NCBI GenBank assembly: GCA_021154065.1
Contig: JAJKJG010000314.1
Location: 1-6,114, forward strand
Length of the DNA stretch: 6,114 bases
DNA from: Methylobacterium sp.
GTDB lineage: Bacteria; Pseudomonadota; Alphaproteobacteria; Rhizobiales; Beijerinckiaceae
Reading direction: 5' to 3'
The notes under the pieces are model-generated. The model searched no databases, had not been told where the DNA came from, and saw only the letters and a list, made by a program, of their open reading frames with translations. Of the stretch, positions 1-6,114 are shown one piece after another. The translations under genes and the position numbers were made by a program. The stretch's first letter is position 1, and each line of letters opens with the position of its first letter.

Positions 1-478
<478 letters not shown>

Positions 479-488
479 CCGCGTCGGG

Positions 489-1382
489 CTAGCCGCCGAG
501 TCCCACCGTGCGGGTCACGCCCTTGAAGGCGCGGCTGATCCAGCTGCCGGCGTCCTCGCGCGGCTCGAGGCCGCCGGAGCGCAGCAGCGTGTAGGAGTCC
601 TTGTACCACTGGCTGCCGGGGAAATTGTGCCCGAGCACGGCGGCGGCCGTCTGCGCCTCGTTGACGATGCCGAGCGCCATGTAGGCCTCGGACAGGCGCA
701 TCAGCGCCTCCTCGACGTGACGGGTGGTCTGGTACTTGCCGACGACCTCGCGGAAGCGGTTGATCGCGGCGGTGTAGTTGCGGCGCTGGAGGTAGTAGCG
801 CCCGACCTCCATCTCCTTGCCGGCGAGCTGGTCCTTGGTGACCTGGATCTTGTAGCGCGCGTCCGCCACGTATTCGGATTTCGGATAGCGGTCGATCAGC
901 TCCTGCAAGGCGACGACGGCGCGCTCGGTCTGCTCCTGATCGCGCGTCACGTCGGGGATCTGGTTGTAATAGGAGGAGGCCATCAGGTACTGGGCGTAGG
1001 CCGCGTCCTTGCTCGCCGGATGGAGCTGCAGGTAGCGCTTCGAGGTCGTGATCGCCTCCGGATAGGTGCCGCCCTCGAAATGCGAATAGGCGGTCATGAT
1101 CAGCGCTTTGCGCGACCATTCCGAATAGGGGTACTGCTTGTCGAGATCGGCGAACTTCTTCGCCGCGCCCTCGAAATCGCGCCCTTCGAGACGGGCGAGG
1201 CCCTGGTTGTAGATCTGCTCGGCCGGGACCTCCGGCACGATCTCCATCTTGTATTTCTCGGTGCGGTCGAACGGATTGATCGAGGCCAGCGTGTCGCAGC
1301 CGGCGAGCCCGCCGCCGCAGGCGATCAACACCATCGCGCGAGCCGCGCCGCGCGCGCCTCCGAACGCTTTCGCGAAGGCCAT
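489..1382 (-). CDS. bamD: Outer membrane assembly lipoprotein BamD (ComL/YfiO family)
   Basis: BamD is the essential lipoprotein of the BAM complex, which folds beta-barrel proteins into the outer membrane from the periplasmic side. The product has 297 residues, somewhat longer than the E. coli protein of about 245. The N-terminus is a lipoprotein signal: basic residues, a hydrophobic run, then the lipobox LAGC with Cys29 as the lipidated residue. From about residue 55 to 255 it is built of TPR-like helix pairs, with segments such as GRDFEGAAKKFADLDKQYP, TYPEAITTSKRYLQLHP and NYTAAINRFREVVGKY. I chose the ATG at 1380-1382 because GGAGAGGA stands nine bases upstream. An in-frame ATG ten codons earlier (to 1412) would add MRMWWRGPED and put that ribosome site inside the gene. 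Position +2 after the lipidated Cys is Asp, which in E. coli would favour inner membrane retention; see findings. The gene lies 180 bases after lpxC and 10 before recN, and is probably co-transcribed with both. Confidence 0.93.
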   Translation of the reverse strand: MAFAKAFGGARGAARAMVLIACGGGLAGCDTLASINPFDRTEKYKMEIVPEVPAEQIYNQGLARLEGRDFEGAAKKFADLDKQYPYSEWSRKALIMTAYSHFEGGTYPEAITTSKRYLQLHPASKDAAYAQYLMASSYYNQIPDVTRDQEQTERAVVALQELIDRYPKSEYVADARYKIQVTKDQLAGKEMEVGRYYLQRRNYTAAINRFREVVGKYQTTRHVEEALMRLSEAYMALGIVNEAQTAAAVLGHNFPGSQWYKDSYTLLRSGGLEPREDAGSWISRAFKGVTRTVGLGG

Positions 1383-1391
1383 ATCCTCAGG

Positions 1392-1399
1392 TCCTCTCC
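1392..1399 (-). promoter_or_regulatory. Ribosome binding site of bamD
   Basis: The minus strand reads GGAGAGGA here, nine bases before the ATG at 1380-1382. It decides the bamD start against the upstream in-frame ATG at 1410-1412. A second purine run, GAGGAT, abuts the ATG but is too close to be the main site. Confidence 0.65.
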
Positions 1400-1446
1400 A
1401 CCACATCCGCACGCTGGCGGATTCCCCACGGGCTCTTTATCTCAAG

Positions 1447-1481
1447 GGCGCGCTTCGCGCCAACCCCATCGCGGCCGATGG
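1447..1481 (-). repeat. Two adjacent small hairpins in the lpxC-bamD spacer
   Basis: Two perfect 6-bp inverted repeats stand side by side in the 180-base spacer between lpxC and bamD. CCATCG/CGATGG is at 1466-1471 and 1476-1481 with a 4-base loop. GGCGCG/CGCGCC is at 1447-1452 and 1456-1461 with a 3-base loop. On the transcribed strand they are followed by CTTGAGATAAAG, not by a run of T, so they do not look like an intrinsic terminator. They could be a processing or RNA-stability structure, or chance pairing in GC-rich DNA. No convincing promoter for bamD was seen in this spacer. Confidence 0.35.
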
Positions 1482-1562
1482 TGCGACAGCCGCAAGGCGA
1501 AAATCGGGCAGGCGCGGCGTCCTGGCGAGCCCGAGGCCCGAAAGCGGCGAAGAACCGAAGCT

Positions 1563-2507
1563 TCAGTGCGTATCGGCCGCGAAAGCCGGAACCGCGATGC
1601 CGTTGCCAATCTCGGCATAGCCGGTCTCGCGGCGGGTGCCGCCCTCGACGACGGAATAGTTCGAGCGGTCGGAGAACAGGGCCTCGAGCACCGCGAAGTT
1701 GAGGCGATGGCCGCCGCAGAAGGAGCGGTAGGCGCCAAGCAGCGGCGAGCCGGCAAGCGCCAGATCGCCGATGGCGTCGAGCATCTTGTGGCGGACGAAC
1801 TCGTCCGGATAGCGCAGGCCTTCCGGGTTGACGACGCCGTCGTCGCCGACCGCGACGGTGTTCTCGAGCGAGGCGCCGAGCGCGAAGCCGGCCTTCCAGA
1901 GGCGCTCGACGTCGCGCATGAAGCCGAAGGTGCGGGCCCGCGAGACCTCGCGGCGGTAGGCCTGGCTCGTCATCGTCAGCGCGCGCCGCTGCCGGCCGAT
2001 GATGTCGTCGCCGAAATCGATCTCGACATCGAGCCGGAAGGCGTCGTCGGGGCGCAGCTCCGCGAAGGCCTTGCCTTGCGTCGCGCGGACCGGTTTCATG
2101 ACCTTGAGATAGCGCCGCGGCGCGTTGCAGAGGACGACCCCGACCTGGTCGATCGCGTCGACGAAGGGGGCGGCGCTGCCGTCGAGGATCGGAACTTCGA
2201 CGCCGTCGATCTCGACGAGGACGTTGTCGACGCCGGCGCCGTAGAGGGCCGACATCAGGTGCTCGATGGTGGCGACCGCTCCGGATTCGCGTTCGCCGAT
2301 GACGGTGCAGAGCTCGGTGGCCGAGACGGCGACATGGCGGGCGTCGATGAGGCGGTCACGGCCGCCGGGAAGTCCGGTTCGAAGAAAGACGATGCCGTGG
2401 TTCGATTCGGCGGGGTGGAGAACCAATCGGACGTCGTCGCCCGAATGAACGCCGCAGCCCGACAAGGTTACAGGAGCGCGGAGCGTCGTCTGTTGGTTTT
2501 GTCGCAT
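1563..2507 (-). CDS. lpxC: UDP-3-O-acyl-N-acetylglucosamine deacetylase LpxC
   Basis: LpxC is the cytoplasmic zinc-dependent deacetylase that removes the acetyl group from UDP-3-O-acyl-GlcNAc, the committed step of lipid A synthesis. The product has 314 residues, close to the 305 of E. coli. Family signatures are all present: TLSGCGVHSG at about 14-23, IEHLMSALYGAGVDN at 81-95 (Glu82 general base, His83 zinc ligand), the inner motif ARTFGF at 191-196, RHKMLDAIGDLAL at 239-251 (His240 and Asp244 zinc ligands), and GGHRLN at 265-270 (His267 catalytic). The zinc and catalytic roles are assigned by alignment from memory with E. coli His79, His238, Asp242 and His265. The ATG at 2505-2507 was preferred over a GTG ten codons upstream (2535-2537) because CGAGG stands eight bases before the ATG and nothing suitable stands before the GTG. 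It appears to be the first gene of a unit with bamD and recN. Confidence 0.96.
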   Translation of the reverse strand: MRQNQQTTLRAPVTLSGCGVHSGDDVRLVLHPAESNHGIVFLRTGLPGGRDRLIDARHVAVSATELCTVIGERESGAVATIEHLMSALYGAGVDNVLVEIDGVEVPILDGSAAPFVDAIDQVGVVLCNAPRRYLKVMKPVRATQGKAFAELRPDDAFRLDVEIDFGDDIIGRQRRALTMTSQAYRREVSRARTFGFMRDVERLWKAGFALGASLENTVAVGDDGVVNPEGLRYPDEFVRHKMLDAIGDLALAGSPLLGAYRSFCGGHRLNFAVLEALFSDRSNYSVVEGGTRRETGYAEIGNGIAVPAFAADTH

Positions 2508-2515
2508 TCTTTGAA

Positions 2516-2519
2516 CCTC
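2516..2519 (-). promoter_or_regulatory. Ribosome binding site of lpxC
   Basis: GAGG on the minus strand, eight bases before the ATG at 2505-2507. It is the only good Shine-Dalgarno match near the possible starts and favours a 314-residue LpxC over the 324-residue GTG-initiated form. Confidence 0.6.
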
Positions 2520-2641
2520 GGGCGAGCTTCCGTTCACGTGACTTATCGTCAGCGTCGAGAAAGTTCAGGTCCCGCTGTTTGAGCCCCTTGAACGGTGGCT
2601 GCCTCGCTCGAAGCAGTCCGCCCTCTTTTTGACTTGGCAGC

Positions 2642-2670
2642 ACCATAGTCGTGACCACGGGCGTCGCCAA
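2642..2670 (-). promoter_or_regulatory. Candidate sigma-70 type promoter of lpxC
   Basis: On the minus strand TTGGCG (2665-2670) and TATGGT (2642-2647) are separated by exactly 17 bases, matching four of six positions each to the -35 and -10 consensus. Transcription would begin near 2634, giving a leader of about 125 bases before the lpxC ATG. It is the best match I found in the gap. A weaker alternative, TTGTAA with TGATTT 17 bases on, lies just upstream. Confidence 0.4.
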
Positions 2671-2673
2671 ATC

Positions 2674-2693
2674 ACGCTTTCTTACGCTCTGTT
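2674..2693 (-). repeat. 10-base direct repeat just upstream of the lpxC -35 element
   Basis: On the plus strand the tandem units ACGCTTTCTT (2674-2683) and ACGCTCTGTT (2684-2693) agree at eight of ten positions. The pair ends four bases before the proposed -35 hexamer at 2665-2670. A repeat of one helical turn at this place would suit an activator of the response-regulator type, but that role is inference and the repeat may be accidental. Confidence 0.35.
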
Positions 2694-2737
2694 ACAAATC
2701 GCAACGGCGCGCGGCGAGCCACTAAGCCTTTGAGAGA

Positions 2738-2753
2738 TTTAGGTTTTCTTAAC
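2738..2753 (+). promoter_or_regulatory. CtrA-like binding box
   Basis: The plus strand reads TTTA, seven bases, then TTAAC. The alphaproteobacterial cell-cycle regulator CtrA binds TTAA-N7-TTAAC, so this is eight of nine consensus positions. It lies about 70 bases upstream of the proposed lpxC -35 element and next to the ftsZ terminator. The location between a division gene and an envelope gene is sensible for CtrA control, but the local AT-richness raises the chance of a fortuitous match. Confidence 0.35.
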
Positions 2754-2755
2754 AA

Positions 2756-2788
2756 GCAAAATCCCCGGACGGGGTGCGTCCGGGGATT
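2756..2788 (-). terminator. Intrinsic terminator after ftsZ
   Basis: A perfect 11-bp inverted repeat, AATCCCCGGAC (2760-2770) and its complement (2778-2788), encloses a 7-base loop. On the minus strand the stem ends in ATT and runs into TTGCTTGTT, a T-rich tail. It begins 28 bases after the ftsZ stop codon. The plus strand has no T-tract after the stem, so termination is expected only for the ftsZ transcript. Confidence 0.85.
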
Positions 2789-2816
2789 GCCGCGTTGTGG
2801 ATATTTTCTTGTCGGG

Positions 2817-4535
2817 CTAGTTCGCCTGGCGCCGCAGGAACGCCGGGATCTCGAGCTGCTCGTCTTCGATCGAACGCTGCGGCGGCGTCACCCGCCCCTG
2901 CGCGTCGAGCGACCCTTGCGCCGGACGATAGCCTTGCGGCGCCGGCCGTTTCGCATATTCGGCATGCGCCGGCGAGGGCTGGCGCTGGACCGGTTCGGGC
3001 GCTGACGGCGCGACGGCTAAAGGCGGCACCTCGGCCGGGGCCGCGGGCGCCGCGGTCTCTTCCTTGCGGCCGCCGAAGCCGACCGTCGCGAGGCGCTGCA
3101 GCAGCGTCATCCGCTTCTGCTCGGGCGCGGCGGCGGCGGGTTCGGCATCGCCGCGGCTGGCGCGGATCTGGCCGTGCATGTGCGGCGGCAGCTCGTCGAT
3201 CCGCGGCATGCGCGGGGCGCGAACGACACGCTCGGCCTGCGGCGGGATGAACGGCTCGCCCGAGGCCGGCGCCGTCTCGGCGGCGGCCTGCGGCATCGCC
3301 TCCGGCTCGAAAGCCGTGGCGTATTTCGGCTGCGCCGGGGTCAGCACGACGTCGTCGCGCACGACCGGCTGCGCCGCCTCGGCGCGCGGCGCCTCGATGC
3401 GGACCGGCACGGCCCTGGCCGGGGCGGATTCGCCTCGCACTGGCGCCGGCTCCGCGGCGCGCGCCGGCGCGAGCTGCGCGACGCGGGCGCGTGCCTCAGC
3501 GCGCAGACGCTCGGCGACCTCGGCGATCTTCTGCTCGGTCGCGGTCAGCTCGGGGGCGGCGGTGATCAGCGCCTGGTCGATGCCGGTCGCGACGACGGAC
3601 ACGCGGATGATGCCCTCGAGGTTCTCGTCGAAGGTCGCGCCGAGGATGATGTTTGCGTCCTGGTCGACCTCCTCGCGGATGCGCGTCGCAGCCTCGTCGA
3701 GCTCGTACAGCGTCAGGTCGCGCCCGCCGGTGATCGAGATCAGGAGCCCGCGCGCGCCCTTCATCGACACGTCGTCGAGGAGGGGGTTCGCGATCGCCGC
3801 CTCGGCCGCGCGGTTGGCGCGCTTCTCGCCCGATGCTTCGCCGGTGCCCATCATCGCCTTGCCCATGCCGCGCATGATCGAGCGCACGTCGGCGAAGTCG
3901 AGGTTGATGAGGCCCTCCTTGACCATGAGGTCGGTGATGCAGGCGACGCCCGAATAGAGCACCTGGTCGGCCATCGCGAAGGCGTCGGCGAAGGTGGTCT
4001 TCTCGTTTGCGACCCGGAACAGGTTCTGGTTCGGGATCACGATCAGGGTGTCGACCGCCTCCTGCAGCTCGTTGACGCCGGCCTCGGCGACGCGGGCCCG
4101 GCGCATGCCCTCGAACTGGAAAGGTTTCGTCACGACGCCGACCGTGAGGATGCCCATGTCGCGCGCCGCGCGCGCGATCACCGGCGCCGCCCCGGTGCCG
4201 GTGCCGCCGCCCATGCCGGCCGTGATGAAGGCCATGTGGGCGCCCGAGAGCTGGTCGCGGATCTCGTCGATCACCTCCTCGGCGGCGGCGCGCCCGACTT
4301 CCGGCTGCGAGCCGGCGCCGAGACCTTGCGTCACGCCGACGCCCATCTGGATGATCCGCGCCGCCTTCGACGAGGACAGCGCCTGGGCATCGGTGTTCGC
4401 GACCACGAACTCGCAGCCGAGGAGACCGGCCTCGATCATGTTGTTGACGGCGTTGCCGCCGGCGCCGCCGATCCCGAAGACGGTGATGCGCGGCTTGAGT
4501 TCCCGGATGTCCGGGGCTTGCAGGCTGATGGTCAT
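2817..4535 (-). CDS. ftsZ: Cell division GTPase FtsZ
   Basis: FtsZ is the tubulin-like GTPase that polymerises into the division ring at midcell. The product has 572 residues, much longer than E. coli FtsZ (383) but usual for Hyphomicrobiales, the extra length being in the linker. The nucleotide-binding domain begins with [18 protein letters not shown] (17-34) and has the tubulin signature GGGTGTG at 109-115. The T7 synergy loop NLDFADV at 211-217 completes the active site in the filament. The core ends near residue 320. Residues about 321-555 form an Ala/Pro/Arg-rich, probably disordered linker with two more conserved-looking islands near 437-451 and 475-493. The C-terminal peptide [16 protein letters not shown] (557-572) is the docking site for FtsA and other partners. 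The ATG at 4533-4535 fits the family start. Possible ribosome sites are GAGAAG three bases, or GAGGG ten bases, upstream. A 103-base spacer separates it from ftsA and a terminator follows. Confidence 0.98.
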   Translation of the reverse strand: MTISLQAPDIRELKPRITVFGIGGAGGNAVNNMIEAGLLGCEFVVANTDAQALSSSKAARIIQMGVGVTQGLGAGSQPEVGRAAAEEVIDEIRDQLSGAHMAFITAGMGGGTGTGAAPVIARAARDMGILTVGVVTKPFQFEGMRRARVAEAGVNELQEAVDTLIVIPNQNLFRVANEKTTFADAFAMADQVLYSGVACITDLMVKEGLINLDFADVRSIMRGMGKAMMGTGEASGEKRANRAAEAAIANPLLDDVSMKGARGLLISITGGRDLTLYELDEAATRIREEVDQDANIILGATFDENLEGIIRVSVVATGIDQALITAAPELTATEQKIAEVAERLRAEARARVAQLAPARAAEPAPVRGESAPARAVPVRIEAPRAEAAQPVVRDDVVLTPAQPKYATAFEPEAMPQAAAETAPASGEPFIPPQAERVVRAPRMPRIDELPPHMHGQIRASRGDAEPAAAAPEQKRMTLLQRLATVGFGGRKEETAAPAAPAEVPPLAVAPSAPEPVQRQPSPAHAEYAKRPAPQGYRPAQGSLDAQGRVTPPQRSIEDEQLEIPAFLRRQAN

Positions 4536-4566
4536 GATCTTCTCGCCCTCTTCTCGGCTGTCCCCG

Positions 4567-4596
4567 ACTAGCGCCCGGCCGGCGCGGCTGTTTCAA
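4567..4596 (-). promoter_or_regulatory. Weak promoter candidate before ftsZ
   Basis: In the 103-base ftsA-ftsZ spacer the minus strand has TTGAAA (4591-4596), five of six to the -35 consensus, and GCTAGT (4567-4572) 18 bases on, only three of six to the -10. ftsZ in alphaproteobacteria such as Caulobacter has its own promoter in this neighbourhood, which is the main reason to list it. The spacer also has a GC-only 5-bp hairpin at 4571-4585. The assignment is tentative. Confidence 0.2.
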
Positions 4597-4638
4597 CCCT
4601 GGCGCCGGCTGCCCGACCGCGCCCGAACGCAACCCGTC

Positions 4639-5961
4639 TCAAAAGCTCTCGCGAATCCATTGCCCGACCTTGCGCATGTAGCCGTCCGTCCCGGTGCTCT
4701 CGCGAAAGCCGCTCGAGCGCGGCTCGAAGTGCTCGGCATGCGCGACCTGCGGATAGACGAGGAGCCCGACCGCCGCCGAGAAGGCCGGCCCTTTGGCGGC
4801 CTCCGGCATGCCCTTGATGCCGAGCGGCCGGCCGATCCGGATCTGCCCCTGCAGAACCTTCTTGGCGAGATCGGGAAGCCCGACGAGCTGGCAGCCGCCC
4901 CCGGTCAGCACGACCCGGCGGCCGGCCTGCGCGGCAAAGCCCGCGTTCTTGAGGCGCTCGCGGACGAGCTCGAGGATCTCCTCGAGGCGCGGCTTGATGA
5001 TGCGCACGAGCTGCGACTTCGGCAGGTGGTGCGGAACGTCGCGCTCGTCCTCGTCGACCTGGTGGACGGCGATCATGTCGCGGTCGTCCGAGCTCGTCGC
5101 GATGCAGGAGCCGTAGAGCGTCTTGAGGCGCTCGGCGGCGGCGACCCGGGTCGTGAGCCCGCGCGCGATGTCCATCGTGACATGGTGGCCGCCGACCGCG
5201 ATGGCGTCGGCGTGGACGAGGTGGCCGCCGGCGAAGACGCCGACGCTCGTCGTGCCGCCGCCCATATCGACGACGGCGACCCCCATCTCGGCCTCGTCGT
5301 CGACGAGCGCCGAAAGGCCGGCGGCGTAAGGCGTCGCGATCACCGCCTCGATGCCGAGATGGCAGCGCTCGACCGCGAGCATGAGGTTGCGCGCCGCCGC
5401 AGCCTCGGCGCTGACGACGTGGAGATCGACGGCGAGGCGCTCGCCGATCATGCCGCACGGCTCGACGATGTTGGCCTGGGCATCGAGGGTATAGCCGGTC
5501 GGCAGCGCATGCAGGACGGCGCGGCCGGGACGCAAGGTGTGTCCGCTCGCCGCCGCAAGGACGCGCTGCACGTCGGCCGGAGCGACCGAATGGCGGACGC
5601 CGACCGAGCCCTCGAAATGCTGCGAGCCGAGCCGTCCGCCGGTCAGATTGACGATCACCGACTGGATCTCGACCTTCGCCATCCGCTCCGCGGCGTGGAC
5701 GGCCTGGCGGATCGCGCCTTCGGCGGCCTCGAGATCGACGACCGCGCCGCCCTTCAGCCCGAGCGAGCGCTGGTGGCCGATGCCGAGGATGCGCGCGAGG
5801 TGTGTCCGCCCGCGCAGCGTGTCGCGGTTCTCCATCGGCAGGAGCTGGGCGACGAGGCAGACGATCTTGCTCGTGCCGATGTCGAGCACGGAAAGGGTCG
5901 CGCTCTTGCGCGACGACAGCGGCTTCATGCGTGGCGTCAGGCCGTTGCGCAGGAGGCTCAC
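4639..5961 (-). CDS. ftsA: Cell division protein FtsA
   Basis: FtsA is an actin-like ATPase that tethers FtsZ filaments to the inner membrane and recruits later divisome proteins. The product has 440 residues, near the family norm. Actin-fold ATP motifs are visible: phosphate-1 VLDIGTSK at 25-32, phosphate-2 VVDMGGGTTSVGVF at 230-243, and the adenosine motif VVLTGGGCQLVGL at 350-362. Between the first two lies the FtsA-specific 1C subdomain (roughly 105-185). The last residues, YMRKVGQWIRESF (428-440), form a short amphipathic helix of the kind used as the membrane-targeting sequence. The start is a GTG at 5959-5961, overlapping the ftsQ stop by four bases and preceded by AAGGGGG seven bases upstream. 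An ATG at 5926-5928 would remove eleven residues and is less well placed. The overlap suggests translational coupling with ftsQ. Confidence 0.97.
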   Translation of the reverse strand: MSLLRNGLTPRMKPLSSRKSATLSVLDIGTSKIVCLVAQLLPMENRDTLRGRTHLARILGIGHQRSLGLKGGAVVDLEAAEGAIRQAVHAAERMAKVEIQSVIVNLTGGRLGSQHFEGSVGVRHSVAPADVQRVLAAASGHTLRPGRAVLHALPTGYTLDAQANIVEPCGMIGERLAVDLHVVSAEAAAARNLMLAVERCHLGIEAVIATPYAAGLSALVDDEAEMGVAVVDMGGGTTSVGVFAGGHLVHADAIAVGGHHVTMDIARGLTTRVAAAERLKTLYGSCIATSSDDRDMIAVHQVDEDERDVPHHLPKSQLVRIIKPRLEEILELVRERLKNAGFAAQAGRRVVLTGGGCQLVGLPDLAKKVLQGQIRIGRPLGIKGMPEAAKGPAFSAAVGLLVYPQVAHAEHFEPRSSGFRESTGTDGYMRKVGQWIRESF

Positions 5962-6114
5962 GTCTCGACCCCCTTGCCGCGCATCGGCTTCTTCTTGAGG
6001 CTTTCGAGGCGCGCCGCGGCGGCGTCCTCGGTGAGCCGCACGACGACGCGGTCCGGCATGCGCAGGTCGATCGCGATCACGTCCTTCTGCAGGATGCCCT
6101 GCTCGCGCTCGAGC
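5958..6114 (-). CDS. ftsQ: Cell division protein FtsQ, C-terminal end (cut by window edge)
   Basis: The last 51 residues of a protein whose stop codon (TGA, 5958-5960) overlaps the ftsA GTG. The frame is open to the window edge and the sequence begins LEREQGILQKDVIAIDLRMPDRVVVRLTEDAAAARLESL. The IDLRMPDRVVVRLTE segment is typical of the final beta-strands of the FtsQ periplasmic domain in alphaproteobacteria, and the position directly before ftsA is the conserved ftsQ place in the dcw cluster. FtsQ is a bitopic inner membrane protein linking early and late divisome parts through FtsB and FtsL. The tail KKKPMRGKGVET is basic. The identification rests on both the fragment and its context; the transmembrane and POTRA parts are outside the window. 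Confidence 0.9.
   Translation of the reverse strand, partial: LEREQGILQKDVIAIDLRMPDRVVVRLTEDAAAARLESLKKKPMRGKGVET
5969..5975 (-). promoter_or_regulatory. Ribosome binding site of ftsA
   Basis: AAGGGGG on the minus strand, six of seven to AAGGAGG, stands seven bases before the GTG at 5959-5961 and inside the end of ftsQ. It supports the GTG as the ftsA start rather than the ATG eleven codons downstream. Confidence 0.65.

Larger units (their letters stand above)
2508..2816 (-). other. Intergenic region between ftsZ and lpxC
   Basis: This 309-base stretch is the only long non-coding region in the window and is visibly more AT-rich than the surrounding genes. Reading with transcription it holds the ftsZ terminator (2756-2788), a CtrA-like box (2738-2753), a 10-base direct repeat (2674-2693), a promoter-like pair (2642-2670) and about 130 bases of probable lpxC leader. 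No small gene with a convincing ribosome site was seen on either strand; the short open frames crossing it, such as 2356-2670 on the minus strand and 2730-3005 on the plus strand, overlap lpxC or ftsZ and resemble no family I know. Confidence 0.7.

Noticed and set aside
483..492. The ten bases GTCGGGCTAG occur at the end of both bamD and ftsZ (also 2811-2820)
   Set aside because: Several exact 10-base repeats are expected by chance in 6 kb of GC-rich DNA, and no further likeness extends on either side.
1383..1412. Upstream ATG start for bamD, adding ten residues
   Set aside because: It would place the good ribosome site GGAGAGGA inside the coding region and add MRMWWRGPED, with Asp and Glu, before the signal peptide.
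1420..1424. GANTC (CcrM methylation) site upstream of bamD
   Set aside because: Other GANTC sites are scattered through coding DNA in the window, for example 2284-2288, 2404-2408, 3427-3431 and 4652-4656, so one site upstream of a gene is not evidence of control.
2508..2537. GTG start for lpxC, adding ten residues
   Set aside because: No Shine-Dalgarno sequence precedes it, whereas GAGG is correctly spaced before the ATG at 2505-2507.
2730..3005. Small plus-strand open frame of 91 codons starting in the ftsZ-lpxC gap
   Set aside because: It runs mostly antisense to the end of ftsZ, crosses the terminator stem and yields an Arg/Leu-rich product with no known likeness.
3174..4571. Plus-strand open frame of 465 codons opposite ftsZ
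   Set aside because: Low-complexity Arg/Ala/Gly/Asp-rich translation lying antisense to a certain ftsZ; no family likeness.
4568..5458. Minus-strand open frame of 296 codons inside ftsA
   Set aside because: Arg-rich out-of-frame shadow of ftsA with no motifs.

Overview
The window is a stretch of chromosomal core genome from a high-GC alphaproteobacterium, most likely of the order Hyphomicrobiales (Rhizobiales). The evidence is the gene order, strong codon bias to G/C at third positions, a long-linker FtsZ ending in an [13 protein letters not shown] peptide, and an FtsZ linker carrying sequence islands resembling rhizobial FtsZ. Genus cannot be fixed from the sequence alone; the order ftsQ-ftsA-ftsZ-lpxC-bamD-recN fits groups such as Methylobacteriaceae or Bosea, but that is inference from memory.

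All six genes lie on the minus strand, so transcription runs from high to low coordinates: the 3' end of ftsQ (5958-6114, cut by the window edge), ftsA (4639-5961), ftsZ (2817-4535), lpxC (1563-2507), bamD (489-1382) and the 5' end of recN (1-478, cut by the window edge). The first three are the distal end of the division and cell wall (dcw) cluster. ftsQ and ftsA overlap by four bases (GTGA), and a 103-base spacer separates ftsA from ftsZ. A strong intrinsic terminator lies just after ftsZ. The 309-base gap before lpxC is the only long non-coding stretch. It is visibly more AT-rich than its surroundings and holds that terminator, a CtrA-like box, a 10-base direct repeat and a promoter-like pair. 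lpxC, bamD and recN then appear to form a second transcription unit.

Functionally the window is about building the envelope during division. FtsQ links the divisome to the periplasm, FtsA anchors FtsZ filaments to the membrane, and FtsZ forms the ring. LpxC commits precursors to lipid A, BamD helps fold outer membrane proteins, and RecN is a DNA double-strand break repair protein that commonly sits downstream of bamD in this group.

I found no mobile element, CRISPR array, RNA gene or unknown coding region, and no sign of an undescribed system. The long plus-strand open frames are antisense shadows of GC-rich genes. The points worth a second look are regulatory signals in front of lpxC, the Asp at position +2 of the BamD lipoprotein, and short conserved-looking islands in the FtsZ linker.
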